DNA of 64,000 nt, taken from positions 29,291 to 93,290 of the forward strand of contig NZ_JADPVH010000007.1 of assembly GCF_026932795.1 (NCBI RefSeq), given 5' to 3'. The stretch comes from Paenarthrobacter sp. Z7-10 (GTDB lineage: Bacteria; Actinomycetota; Actinomycetes; Actinomycetales; Micrococcaceae). Below, piece after piece: positions 9,267-17,453 of this stretch; the first letter of the stretch is position 1, and each line of letters opens with the position of its first letter. Both the position numbers and the translations under genes were made by a program. The notes beneath the pieces are model-generated. The model saw only the letters and a list, made by a program, of their open reading frames with translations. It did not search any database and had not been told where the DNA came from.

Positions 9267-10268
9267 TCAGGCGCTTTCCCGGCGCAGCTCCACCACATCG
9301 CCCTCGCGGTACAACAGGGCACGCAGTTCGGACTCCACCGAATCAGACCGGCGCGGATCGATGGTCTCGCCGGAGCTGAAATGGTCCAGCAGGCGCGGAT
9401 CCACATAACTTTTTCGCGCGATGGATGGAGTGTTGCCCAGCACCGCCGCGGTCTGCCGCATCGCCTCCGCGATCGCTGCTTTGCGTGCCCCAACCGTGTG
9501 CTGCGGCCCACTGCGCGCCAGCGACACCGCCGCGGCGGCTGTGCCCCGCAGGGTGCGGAAATCCTTGGCGGTGAAATCTCCGCCGGTGCGTTCCTTCACA
9601 TAGTCGTTGATGTCCGCGCTGGTTACCGGATGCCAGCGCCGGCCATCCTTGTAGGCCAGCAGCCGTGCGTGCGGGCCGCGGCGTTTGAGGACACGCACCA
9701 GGGTTGCTAGGTCGGTGTCGCTGAGCTGCGAGGACCAGGTCTTGCCGCTCTTGGCCGGAAAGCTCAGCTGCAGCTCGCCGTCGTGGATTTTGACATGGGC
9801 GCCAAGCAAGGTGGCCAGACCGCGGCTGCCGTTTTCGTTCGTATACCGTTCGGACCCCACCCGCAGCGAACCGCTGTCCAGCATCCGGAAGGCCGCGGCG
9901 AGCACCCGCTCGCGGCTGACCCCGTCGCTGCGCAGATCCAGGGTGACCTGCCTCCGTGCGGCGGGCAGCGATTCGGCGAGCTGCAGTGCCCGGTCGAACT
10001 TCAGCCGGTCCTTTTTCTCCCGCCAGCCCGGATGATAAATGTATTGGCGGCGGCCCACGGCGTCGGTTCCGATCGCCTGAATATGGCCGTTGTCATAGGG
10101 GGCAATCCAGACATCCGTCCATGCGGGCGGAATGCCGACTCCCTCCAAACGCTCGCGCACCGGACCGGGGGGCAGGGTGGACCCGTCAAGATCCCGGTAG
10201 CTGAAACCGCTGCCGGCCTTGATGCGGCGATAGCCATGGCCGGAGGCGTTGCTGTGTCGAAGCCTCAT
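9267..10268 (-). CDS. DNA topoisomerase IB, poxvirus-like
   Basis: The 333-residue product matches bacterial type IB topoisomerases. It has the N-terminal YRDLDG, IPPAWTDVWI and GHIQAIGTDAVGRRQYIYHP segments, the central SGKTWSSQLSD, the catalytic region KDFRTLRGTAAAA (Arg and helper residues) and the nucleophile in ARKSYVDPRL (Tyr288). The enzyme relaxes supercoils by a 3'-phosphotyrosine nick without ATP. The gene ends 26 bp from the stop of the convergent PPTase gene. The next gene on the same strand upstream is a small membrane protein 114 bp away, so they may not share a transcript. Confidence 0.93.
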   Translation of the reverse strand: MRLRHSNASGHGYRRIKAGSGFSYRDLDGSTLPPGPVRERLEGVGIPPAWTDVWIAPYDNGHIQAIGTDAVGRRQYIYHPGWREKKDRLKFDRALQLAESLPAARRQVTLDLRSDGVSRERVLAAAFRMLDSGSLRVGSERYTNENGSRGLATLLGAHVKIHDGELQLSFPAKSGKTWSSQLSDTDLATLVRVLKRRGPHARLLAYKDGRRWHPVTSADINDYVKERTGGDFTAKDFRTLRGTAAAAVSLARSGPQHTVGARKAAIAEAMRQTAAVLGNTPSIARKSYVDPRLLDHFSSGETIDPRRSDSVESELRALLYREGDVVELRRESA

Positions 10269-10382
10269 AGACAGACCCCTTGCTCTCGGTGGCGGCTGGC
10301 GAGGACCGCTCCCCCCGCCGGCCGACTGCTTGTGACCATGGTAAGCCTGCTGTTCAATTGGAGTGCGATCCGCGCGACCCCC

Positions 10383-10685
10383 TCAGCGTCGTTGACTGGC
10401 CGTTCGAAACCCCGACCAGAAGGCCAAGACCAGCAAGCCCACCCCGGTGAGGGCAATGCCGATCCGAGCGGAGCCGGGCAAAAACACCAGATCGCCGGAG
10501 AGGAAGGCCGCGTCGGTGAGCGGGGCATAGGCGAACCAGCCAAATGATTCCTGCTGGCCGGCAGAAAACATGAGTCCAAGCCCCAGTGCGCTGAGCAGAA
10601 CCGCGACGACGGGAACCACTATACGGACCACCCGTTTGCCCTTGATGCTCCCGCGGTTCAGCTCGTCATTCGTGCCCATGGTCAT
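10383..10685 (-). CDS. Small two-helix membrane protein, unknown function
   Basis: A 100-residue protein with a charged N-terminus (NDELNRGSIKGKR), a hydrophobic helix at about residues 20-43 and a second one at about 73-92, ending in basic residues. I do not recognise a family. The coding look (hydrophobic segments in register, basic flanks obeying positive-inside) supports a real gene. The start may be the ATG at 10679, two codons later; neither has a strong ribosome binding site. Confidence 0.6.
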   Translation of the reverse strand: MTMGTNDELNRGSIKGKRVVRIVVPVVAVLLSALGLGLMFSAGQQESFGWFAYAPLTDAAFLSGDLVFLPGSARIGIALTGVGLLVLAFWSGFRTASQRR

Positions 10686-10816
10686 ACTCTAGCCCAACCG
10701 TTTTTCCCGTCAGACGAATGGTGCGGCGGCTTTATGCGCCGCGGGCCCGGAAGTAATCATTGCCACTCATCCTGGTTCGGCTGCCCCCACCGAACGGCGG
10801 CCGATATAGTTACCCG

Positions 10817-11353
10817 ATGACCTCACTCGCCGTCCCGCACACCCGATTCCATGCCTCCTGGCTGGCCGGCACCTCGGAGTTCGACGGAGCCCATCTGGAC
10901 GGTGCCGGACTTGCCGAGGACTATTCCCTCGATGCCTTGCGCGCCGCGGAGCCCTTTCGTCAATTCGTTGACGCTCTGGTGGCCGACGCGCTGCCCGCAA
11001 CCAAACGCCCCGCGGGTTACGTTCCCTGCACCTACCGCTGGATCGTCGACGGCGAAACTTTTCTGGGCTCGCTCGCGATCCGACACGAACTCAACGACTT
11101 CCTGCTCGAAGAGGGCGGCCACATCGGCTACTCCGTCCGACCCTCCGCCAGGCGTCGGGGCCACGCACGCCAGGCGCTTAGCCAGGCACTGCCGCTGGCG
11201 CGCGGCCACGGGATGGAAAGGGTCCTGATCACCTGCGATGAGGACAACATCGGCTCCCGCGCGACGATCGAGGGGAACGGGGGCATTTGGGAGGACAGCC
11301 GCAATGGCAAACGCCGCTACTGGATAGACCTCGCCGCGTCGACCGCCGCCTGA
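10817..11353 (+). CDS. GNAT family N-acetyltransferase
   Basis: A 178-residue protein. The GNAT fold signature is visible in the second half: beta strand FLGSLAIRHEL, then GGHIGYSVRPSARRRGHARQAL (acetyl-CoA binding loop R-R-G-H-A) and the MERVLITCDEDNIGSRATIEGNGG segment common to this branch. It should move an acetyl group from acetyl-CoA to an amine; the acceptor cannot be told. I chose the ATG at 10817 because the homologous part begins just after it. Its end lies 17 bp from the end of the convergent fprA gene. Confidence 0.88.
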   Translation: MTSLAVPHTRFHASWLAGTSEFDGAHLDGAGLAEDYSLDALRAAEPFRQFVDALVADALPATKRPAGYVPCTYRWIVDGETFLGSLAIRHELNDFLLEEGGHIGYSVRPSARRRGHARQALSQALPLARGHGMERVLITCDEDNIGSRATIEGNGGIWEDSRNGKRRYWIDLAASTAA

Positions 11354-11370
11354 GTCCCCGCTCCCCGCAT

Positions 11371-12861
11371 TCAGACTTCCACCACGGTCCCAGACGAAAT
11401 GGCCACCATGCTCTCCCGCGGAACCACTTTCACCCGCTCGCGTCCTACCGGGCCAGCCGCGGTAGCGGCAGCACCGAGCGAGAGTTCGTGGGCATCCAGC
11501 TCCAGCCATCCTTGCCAGGTTGTGTAAGCCACGCCGCGTCCGCCGAGCAGTTCGACGACGGTGTCGGGAGCCTCGGTGCGGTCAACCTCACCGGGCCGCG
11601 GCGCGTCCAGCGCCCCGTGAGCCACGACGGCCGCCCGCTGGTCCAGATCTTCGAGCAGGCCCGTGATGGTCTCGAGCGCGTCGCCCTTGGTATGCCCAAT
11701 CAGGCCCACGGGTCCGCGTTTAATCCAGCCGGTGGCATACAGCCCCTGCACAGGCGTCCCGTCCGCACCCAACACGCGTCCGCCGTCGTTCGGTATGACA
11801 CCGCGCTGATGATCAAACTCCAACTCCGGAAGCGCGGAGCCGAAGTACCCCACCGACCGGTAGACGGCTTGGACCGGATAGTCCACGAATGCGCCGGTGC
11901 CACGCGCGTTGCCCGTGCCATCCAGCTCGGTGCGCTCAAACCGGATCCCGGCCACCCAACCACTGTCCGCGCCGACGCCCCGGAGAATTTCCACCGGATT
12001 GTGCAGGAAGTGCAGGTGCAGCCGCCGCGGCGCACCGGGACGCGTCGCCGCAGGACCCTTCGCATCGTCGTCGTCCTCCTCCGCCAGCCAGTTGGTGAGC
12101 GTGCTGACCATGGTCCGCGTCTGGTTGTTGGTGCGGATCGCCTCGTCCGAGGCTGCGTCGAACTCGAAGTCCTCCGGGTAGAGCACTATATCCACATCCT
12201 TGGCGTGCGCAAGCTCCCGCAGTTCCAGCGGCGTGAACTTCACCTGGGCCGGTCCACGGCGGCCAAAAACGTGCACGTCAGTCACCGCCGAGTCCTTCAG
12301 TGCCAGGTAGACGTTGTCGGGGATCTCGGTTACCAACAGGTCATCGGCGTGCTTGGAGAGCACCCGCGCCACGTCCAGGGCCACATTGCCGTTGCCGATG
12401 ACAGCAACCTCCGCCGCGTGCAGCGGCCACTCCCGGGGCACGTCTGGATGCCCGTCATACCAGGAGACAAAGTCGGCGCCGCCGAAGGAGCCCTCCAACT
12501 CGACGCCCGGAATGTTCAGGTCCGCGCCCTTGCTGGCGCCGGTCGCGAAGATGATGGCATCATAGTGCCTGCGCAGATCGGTCAGCGAGAGGTCCGTGCC
12601 GTAGTCCACGTTGCCGAAGAACCGGATGTCGCCGCGGTCCAGCACCTTGTGCAGGGCAGTCACGATGCCCTTGATCCGCGGATGGTCGGGCGCCACGCCA
12701 TAACGGATCAGCCCATACGGCGCGGGATAGCGGTCAAACAGATCAATGCTGAGCGTCACGGCGCCACTGATCACCGGCTCGCTCTTCGTCAGCAGGTCCG
12801 CGGCATACACACCGGCAGGCCCTGCACCGATCACAGCTACCCGCAGCTTGGTTGTCGACAC
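11371..12861 (-). CDS. fprA: FAD-dependent ferredoxin/adrenodoxin-type NADP reductase
   Basis: The 496-residue protein opens with the FAD-binding VAVIGAGPAGVYAA and YPAPYGLIRYGVAPDH. The NADP-binding site VAVIGNGNVALDVARVL and the ATGWIKRGPVGLIGHTK motif follow, all typical of FprA. These flavoproteins pass electrons from NADPH to ferredoxins. The GTG start has AAGGAG 8 nt upstream. It is the last gene after the siroheme synthase in a sulfur-assimilation block that also holds a ferredoxin-dependent sulfite reductase, so it may feed that enzyme with electrons (inference). A REP-like palindrome sits between the two genes. Confidence 0.93.
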   Translation of the reverse strand: MSTTKLRVAVIGAGPAGVYAADLLTKSEPVISGAVTLSIDLFDRYPAPYGLIRYGVAPDHPRIKGIVTALHKVLDRGDIRFFGNVDYGTDLSLTDLRRHYDAIIFATGASKGADLNIPGVELEGSFGGADFVSWYDGHPDVPREWPLHAAEVAVIGNGNVALDVARVLSKHADDLLVTEIPDNVYLALKDSAVTDVHVFGRRGPAQVKFTPLELRELAHAKDVDIVLYPEDFEFDAASDEAIRTNNQTRTMVSTLTNWLAEEDDDDAKGPAATRPGAPRRLHLHFLHNPVEILRGVGADSGWVAGIRFERTELDGTGNARGTGAFVDYPVQAVYRSVGYFGSALPELEFDHQRGVIPNDGGRVLGADGTPVQGLYATGWIKRGPVGLIGHTKGDALETITGLLEDLDQRAAVVAHGALDAPRPGEVDRTEAPDTVVELLGGRGVAYTTWQGWLELDAHELSLGAAATAAGPVGRERVKVVPRESMVAISSGTVVEV

Positions 12862-12891
12862 GATCGTGCTCCTTCGTCATCTTCTTTTTGG

Positions 12892-12951
12892 ATCGAGTGA
12901 GTAATTCGTGCGCGATACGGGGCTGCATCGCGCACGGAGTGCTCACTGGAT
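12892..12951. repeat. 60 bp REP-like palindrome, copy 1
   Basis: Two 25 nt arms (12892-12916 and 12927-12951) pair at 21 of 25 positions around a 10 nt loop. The inner nine pairs, GTGCGCGAT and ATCGCGCAC, are perfect. The same design occurs at 60511-60570. The right arm contains the stop codon of the siroheme synthase gene (12943-12945), so the hairpin may also end or stabilise that transcript. Confidence 0.85.
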
Positions 12952-14253
12952 GGGGATTTGAAGTGCGGCCGCGGCGAACGGGCTGACGCGGACCACATCG
13001 CCGACGACGACGACGGCCGGGTTCGCGACGCCGACGGCCTGCGCTTGGTCAGCAATGGTCTCCAGCGTCCCAATGGTGACCCGCTGGTCCGGCGCATAGC
13101 CGTTCTCGATGATCGCCACCGGGCAGTGGCTGCTCCGGCCGTTGGCGGCGAGCGCAGCCGCGGACTCCCGCAGCGTTCCCACGCCCATCAGCAGCACCAC
13201 CGTGTGGTCGCTGCCCGCGGGAAGGTTGGCCAATTCCTCATGCCCGCTGACCATGGTGAACGCCTTGGCCAGGCCGCGGTGTGTGACCGGGATGCCTGCC
13301 GCGGCGGGAACGGAGATCGCTGAGGTCACCCCCGGCACGACCTCCACGTCTACTCCGTGTTTCCGGCAAAAGAGCAGTTCCTCACCACCGCGGCCCAGAA
13401 CGAAGGGGTCGCCGCCCTTAAGCCGAACCACTCTGTTGCCCGCCCTGGCTTCCCGGACCAGCATCGAGTTGATCTCGGATTGCGGAACCGGATGATGCCC
13501 CGGGGTTTTACCCACCTCAAGAATCCGAACGTCCGGGGCAAGTTCAGCCAGCAGGCTCCTTGGTCCCAACCGGTCCGCCACCACGACGTCGGCCTGCGCC
13601 AGCAACCGGCGGCCGCGCACGGTGATCAGACCCGGATCCCCGGGGCCACCACCGACCAGCGCCACCGAACCGCCGCCGTAGGCCCCGCCAGCGCCCAAAG
13701 CCGAACCGCCGTCGTCGTTCCCGCCAGCGGCGTCCGCCCGACCGGCCCCGGACGAGCCCTGCAAGGTGGGTCGCCGATGCCGACGCAGCGGCAGGTCCCC
13801 CGATTCCAGCGCGGCAGCCACCGCGTTGCGCAGTGCCACCGCCCGGCGTGGATCTCCCCCGGCGTTGACCGCAATCTGCACATCGTCAATCCTCGCGACG
13901 GCAGGTGTCCACGCCGCGGAGGCTTCATGATCCGAGGCGTTCACGCACCAGATGCGCTGCACCCCGGCGTCGGCGGCTACCTGGGTATCAACCTCCGGTA
14001 CGCCGGTGGCCGTCTGGACAAACCAGACACCATCCATATCGCCGGAGCGGTATTCCCGGCACTGCCAGTTCAGCAGACCCGCGTCCACGAGCGCCAGCAC
14101 TTCCGGTGAGGCCTGCGGCGCGACCAGCGTGACCGCGGCACCGGCGTCCAGCAACCCCTTGGCGCGACGGGCAGCAACCGGGCCACCGCCCACCACCAGG
14201 ACGGTCCGGCCCAGCAACCGCAGCGCGATCGGGTAAGTATCCTGCACAGTCAT
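12943..14253 (-). CDS. cobA: Siroheme synthase: Met8-like precorrin-2 dehydrogenase fused to uroporphyrinogen-III C-methyltransferase
   Basis: Residues 1-~165 form a precorrin-2 dehydrogenase/chelatase-type domain with the NAD-binding VLVVGGGPVAARRAKGLL. From about residue 195 comes the SAM-dependent methyltransferase (SUMT/CobA) with VALVGGGPGDPGLITVRG, VRLKGGDPFVLGRGGEE and VVPGVTSAISVPAAAGIPVTHRG. A Gly/Ala-rich linker (~165-195) joins them. At 436 residues it is CysG-like. Together they convert uroporphyrinogen III to siroheme precursors, the cofactor needed by the sulfite reductase at 20.7-22.5 kb. The ATG has AAGGA upstream. A separate SirB/CbiX-type chelatase is encoded at 23.4-24.1 kb. 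Confidence 0.93.
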   Translation of the reverse strand: MTVQDTYPIALRLLGRTVLVVGGGPVAARRAKGLLDAGAAVTLVAPQASPEVLALVDAGLLNWQCREYRSGDMDGVWFVQTATGVPEVDTQVAADAGVQRIWCVNASDHEASAAWTPAVARIDDVQIAVNAGGDPRRAVALRNAVAAALESGDLPLRRHRRPTLQGSSGAGRADAAGGNDDGGSALGAGGAYGGGSVALVGGGPGDPGLITVRGRRLLAQADVVVADRLGPRSLLAELAPDVRILEVGKTPGHHPVPQSEINSMLVREARAGNRVVRLKGGDPFVLGRGGEELLFCRKHGVDVEVVPGVTSAISVPAAAGIPVTHRGLAKAFTMVSGHEELANLPAGSDHTVVLLMGVGTLRESAAALAANGRSSHCPVAIIENGYAPDQRVTIGTLETIADQAQAVGVANPAVVVVGDVVRVSPFAAAALQIPIQ

Positions 14254-14315
14254 AGGAGATCCTTCGGGAGGCAGTGTGGGGAGGAAAATTTTCAGGAACT
14301 ATTCGGCACGCGATT

Positions 14316-14406
14316 CGCGCTGCACCACATTGAGACCGCAAACCCCGTGTCCCGGGCAACACGCCGGAGGTTTTGGCTCGGTTTCGCCGCAATGTGGTGC
14401 AGCGCG
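14316..14406. other. Perfect 17 bp inverted repeat ahead of the siroheme synthase gene
   Basis: CGCGCTGCACCACATTG at 14316-14332 is repeated inverted at 14390-14406 with no mismatch. Within the 57 nt between them, shorter complementary pieces (AACC with GGTT, CGTGT with ACACG) could form an inner stem. It lies between the ssuC stop (14415) and the siroheme synthase start (14253). It could be a terminator for ssuABC, an attenuator for the siroheme gene, or a small transposed palindrome. There is no U-tract on the minus-strand side to make it a classical terminator. Confidence 0.75.
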
Positions 14407-14414
14407 CACCGGGT

Positions 14415-15317
14415 TCAGTCGGATCCGACCAGCAGGCCACGGCCGCGCAGCAACCGGCGCTCCAGCGGTGCAAAGACCAGCAGCTCCACGGCAATGCCAA
14501 CCGCCAGGATCAGCAGGATCGCGCTCATCACGGTTCCCATCTCGGAGAGATCCCTGCCCTGCTGCAGCAGCGATCCCAAGCCGAAGCCGATGGACCCGCC
14601 CATCGCGATAATTTCCGCCGCCATCAGCGAGCGCCAGGAGAACGCCCAGCCCTGCTTCAATCCCGCCAGATAGCCGGGCAGTGCAGCCGGCAGCACAATC
14701 TGCAGCGTCATCTCCAGCCGGCCGGCGCCGAGCACCGTCCCCATCCGGCGGAACTGATCGGGGACTTGGTCCACCCCGGCCACCAGCCCATTGATGATGG
14801 AGGGGATGGCGCCCATCAGCAGCACAAAATAGACCGTGGCGTCGGAGAGCCCGAACCAGATCACCGCCGCTGGCACCCAAGCCACCGAGGGCAGCACCTG
14901 GAGGCCGGAAACCAGCGGACCCAAGGCCGTCCTCAGCGGCCGCACAGCACAAAGAAGCAGGCCGATCGGGGTAGCGATCAGGGTGCTGATGAGGAAGCCG
15001 GTAACGCCACGCTGCAGGCTGGTCCACACAGCCTCCTGCACCGTGCCCTCCTGCCACAGCCCGGACAGCGAGCCGAGCACGTCCAGCGGCCCAGGCACAA
15101 GGTCGGCACGTTTATCCGCCATTACGACATAAAACTGCCACAACAGCACCAGCACGACGACGGCGGCCACCGGCGCGAGGATCTTCGCCAGAGTGCGGCG
15201 TGCGGCGGCCCGGGCCGCGTCGGAAGAAGGGAGGCTGGTCTGCAAAGCATCCAGCCCCGCTTCGACGTCACGACTCTGAGTCCGTGCACGTTCGGCGACT
15301 TTTGGTTCAGTGGACAT
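14415..15317 (-). CDS. ssuC: Sulfonate/taurine-type ABC transporter permease
   Basis: A 300-residue membrane protein of the SsuC/TauC family. A charged N-terminal ~45 residues precede six predicted helices, and the coupling-loop region VLGAGRLEMTLQIVLPAALPGYLAGLK carries the EAA motif of importer permeases. It should form the channel for aliphatic sulfonates. The start overlaps the end of ssuB by 11 bp. No SsuD monooxygenase lies next to it. Confidence 0.9.
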   Translation of the reverse strand: MSTEPKVAERARTQSRDVEAGLDALQTSLPSSDAARAAARRTLAKILAPVAAVVVLVLLWQFYVVMADKRADLVPGPLDVLGSLSGLWQEGTVQEAVWTSLQRGVTGFLISTLIATPIGLLLCAVRPLRTALGPLVSGLQVLPSVAWVPAAVIWFGLSDATVYFVLLMGAIPSIINGLVAGVDQVPDQFRRMGTVLGAGRLEMTLQIVLPAALPGYLAGLKQGWAFSWRSLMAAEIIAMGGSIGFGLGSLLQQGRDLSEMGTVMSAILLILAVGIAVELLVFAPLERRLLRGRGLLVGSD

Positions 15318-16122
15318 GGCGCCGGATCTCCTCGCGCAGCTCGGCAGTGATTTCCGCGGCCAGTGCCGCCGCCCGGGCCGGGCTCTTCTGCTCCGGCGAA
15401 ACCTGCCATTCGTTCAGAACCCGCCCCGGCCGTGAGGACATCAGCAGCACCCGCTGGCCCAGCCGGATCGCCTCGCGAACGTTGTGCGTGACGAAAACTA
15501 TGGTCCGGCCGGTCCGCCGCCAAACGCGCTCAAGCTCATCGTGCAACAGGTCCCGGGTGATGGCGTCCAAGGCGGCAAATGGTTCATCCATCAGCAGCAC
15601 GTCCCGCTCCTGGGCCAGCGACCGGGCCAGGGCCACGCGCTGGCGCATCCCGCCGGAGAGTTCATGCGGGCGCTTGCCCGCGGCACCGCTGAGATGGACC
15701 AGCTCCAGCAGGTCATCGGCCCGGCTCGACCGTTCCGACCGGTCCACCCCGCGCAACTTCAGCGCCAGCTCCACGTTTCCTTTCGCCGTCAGCCAGGGAA
15801 AGAGCGCGGCGTCCTGGAACATGAAGGCGGCACCGTCGGCGGGGACTTCAAGGGCGCCCGACGACGGCGGCTCCAGTCCTGCTATCAGGTTCAGCAGCGT
15901 GGACTTGCCGCAGCCGGAGGCTCCCAGCAGCGCGACGAACTCACCTTGGCGGATCGTGACGTTGACGTTGGCCAGGACCGGAGCCCCGGTGCCGAATCGT
16001 TTTCCCAGCTTTTCCAGCGAGATCATCACCGTTGTGGCAGGGGCGCCGGTACCGGGGACAGTGGAGGACGAGGCTCCGGCCACGGCGTGCACCGTATCTG
16101 GCACCGACAACTCCGTCCTCAT
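15307..16122 (-). CDS. ssuB: Sulfonate-type ABC transporter ATP-binding protein
   Basis: 271 residues with Walker A GASGCGKST, Q-loop MFQDAALFPW, signature LSGGMRQRVALARSLA, Walker B VLLMDEPFAALD and H-loop VTHNVREA. The pattern is that of the NrtD/SsuB/TauB group, which imports nitrate, sulfonates or taurine. An N-terminal ~30 residue Ala/Pro/Thr-rich stretch is additional. It is coupled to ssuA by an ATGA overlap and overlaps ssuC by 11 bp. Confidence 0.92.
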   Translation of the reverse strand: MRTELSVPDTVHAVAGASSSTVPGTGAPATTVMISLEKLGKRFGTGAPVLANVNVTIRQGEFVALLGASGCGKSTLLNLIAGLEPPSSGALEVPADGAAFMFQDAALFPWLTAKGNVELALKLRGVDRSERSSRADDLLELVHLSGAAGKRPHELSGGMRQRVALARSLAQERDVLLMDEPFAALDAITRDLLHDELERVWRRTGRTIVFVTHNVREAIRLGQRVLLMSSRPGRVLNEWQVSPEQKSPARAAALAAEITAELREEIRRHVH

Positions 16123-17285
16123 TTGAGTCCCAGCCCCGCCGGTGAAAGATCCGGCTGACCGGCCTCCGAGCGGAGCTTGTTCAGCAGCCGGAGATCAAAG
16201 ATGCCATTGATGTCCGCGGGTTTCGTCACGCCCGCATCGACTCCATGCTGCAGCAGCTCGTGAAAAGTGTTGGCCAGCGGATCAACGGTAAAAACCAGCT
16301 TGGACAACGCCCGCTTGATCACCTCCGGCGGCAGCGGCGAACCGGCCGCCGCCTGCAGTCCAGCATTGATCACACTCTCCGCCTGCCCGGGATGATCCTG
16401 CAGCCAGCTCACCGACTCAACATGCCCCCTCAGCAGCTGCTCCACCGTTTGCGGGTGGGCGTGCACGAAGGAAACACTGACCACCAGGACGGTGCTGGCG
16501 AATTGCCCACCGTCCCACAGGTCCTTCTCGTCGACCAGTACCTTAGCGCCGGCTTGGCGCACCAGCCGTGACGCCCACGGCTCAGGCAACCAGGCGCCGT
16601 CGAGCTGGCCGTCCTGGAAAAGCTTGAGCGTCTGCGCGTTATCCGTCGGATTGATGGTCACGTCGCCGCCACTCCCGGGGCGCGTTTCCAGGCCCTGGCC
16701 GGTTAGCCAGGAACGCAGCGCAACATCCTGCGTGCCGCCCAGCTGCGGACTCGCCAGCACCTTGCCCTTCAGATCGGCGGCGGAGTTGATGCCCGGCTTC
16801 ACCACCAGCTCGGCCCCTCCCGAGGCAGCCCCCGCGATGATGCGCAGTGACGCCCCCCGGCTCGTCGCATAAGAGTTAATGGCCGGGTTGGGTCCCAGAT
16901 ACGCGGCGTCGATGGCACCGGCGTTCAAGGCCTCCACGGCAGCCGGCCCGGCGTTGAAAACCTGGCTGCTGAGCTTGGTGGTGCCCAGTTCTTTGGCGAA
17001 GAAGCCCTGCTGCAGGCCAACCAACGCGGGAGCGTGAGTGACGTTGCCGAAATAGCCCAGCCGCAGCTTTGCGGCGGGCGTCCGCTGTTGGATCTCGGCC
17101 ACCGGAACCGTTTTGCCGCGGTGCTCTGCCGAGACCGACGCCACCACCGCGCCAGCGCCGATCAGCAGCGCCAGCCCGGCCGCCATCGCGCCTTCCAGGG
17201 CCCGGCGCCGCGGCCGCTTTTCACCCGCGACGATGCGCCTGGTGCGGGGTCCTTTGGCGCTTTCTGCCGGTTTTTTTGTAGCCAT
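16119..17285 (-). CDS. ssuA: Sulfonate-type ABC transporter substrate-binding protein
   Basis: The 388-residue protein begins with an Arg/Lys-rich segment and a hydrophobic signal (ALEGAMAAGLALLIGAGAVV, about residues 30-49). The periplasmic-binding core follows (LRLGYFGNVTHAPALVGLQQGFF, GAIDAAYLGPNPAINSY, DGAWLPEPWA), typical of SsuA/TauA. No lipobox cysteine is visible, so how it is held at the membrane is unclear; the signal may act as an anchor. It is the first gene of ssuABC, 168 bp after the cysN stop, so it may share the cys transcript. Confidence 0.9.
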   Translation of the reverse strand: MATKKPAESAKGPRTRRIVAGEKRPRRRALEGAMAAGLALLIGAGAVVASVSAEHRGKTVPVAEIQQRTPAAKLRLGYFGNVTHAPALVGLQQGFFAKELGTTKLSSQVFNAGPAAVEALNAGAIDAAYLGPNPAINSYATSRGASLRIIAGAASGGAELVVKPGINSAADLKGKVLASPQLGGTQDVALRSWLTGQGLETRPGSGGDVTINPTDNAQTLKLFQDGQLDGAWLPEPWASRLVRQAGAKVLVDEKDLWDGGQFASTVLVVSVSFVHAHPQTVEQLLRGHVESVSWLQDHPGQAESVINAGLQAAAGSPLPPEVIKRALSKLVFTVDPLANTFHELLQHGVDAGVTKPADINGIFDLRLLNKLRSEAGQPDLSPAGLGLK

Positions 17286-17453
17286 GGCTAAACCCTAGGG
17301 AAGCACGGGGGCTGCCAAAAGTGCCGGGGAAACCGGGGGTCATGCGGGTTCACGCGGCGTCACACTGGCACGGACCGAGGCTGTTCACAGGCGCGGCCAA
17401 ACGGCCCGGGTGCCGCAGCGCCCGAACCGCCTGACGTCGCCGCAGCAAGGGGA

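Noticed and set aside
17286..17453. Gap between cysN and ssuA as a separate promoter or small gene
   Set aside because: No clear promoter pair, terminator or coding frame with a ribosome site was seen; it may simply be part of a common transcript.
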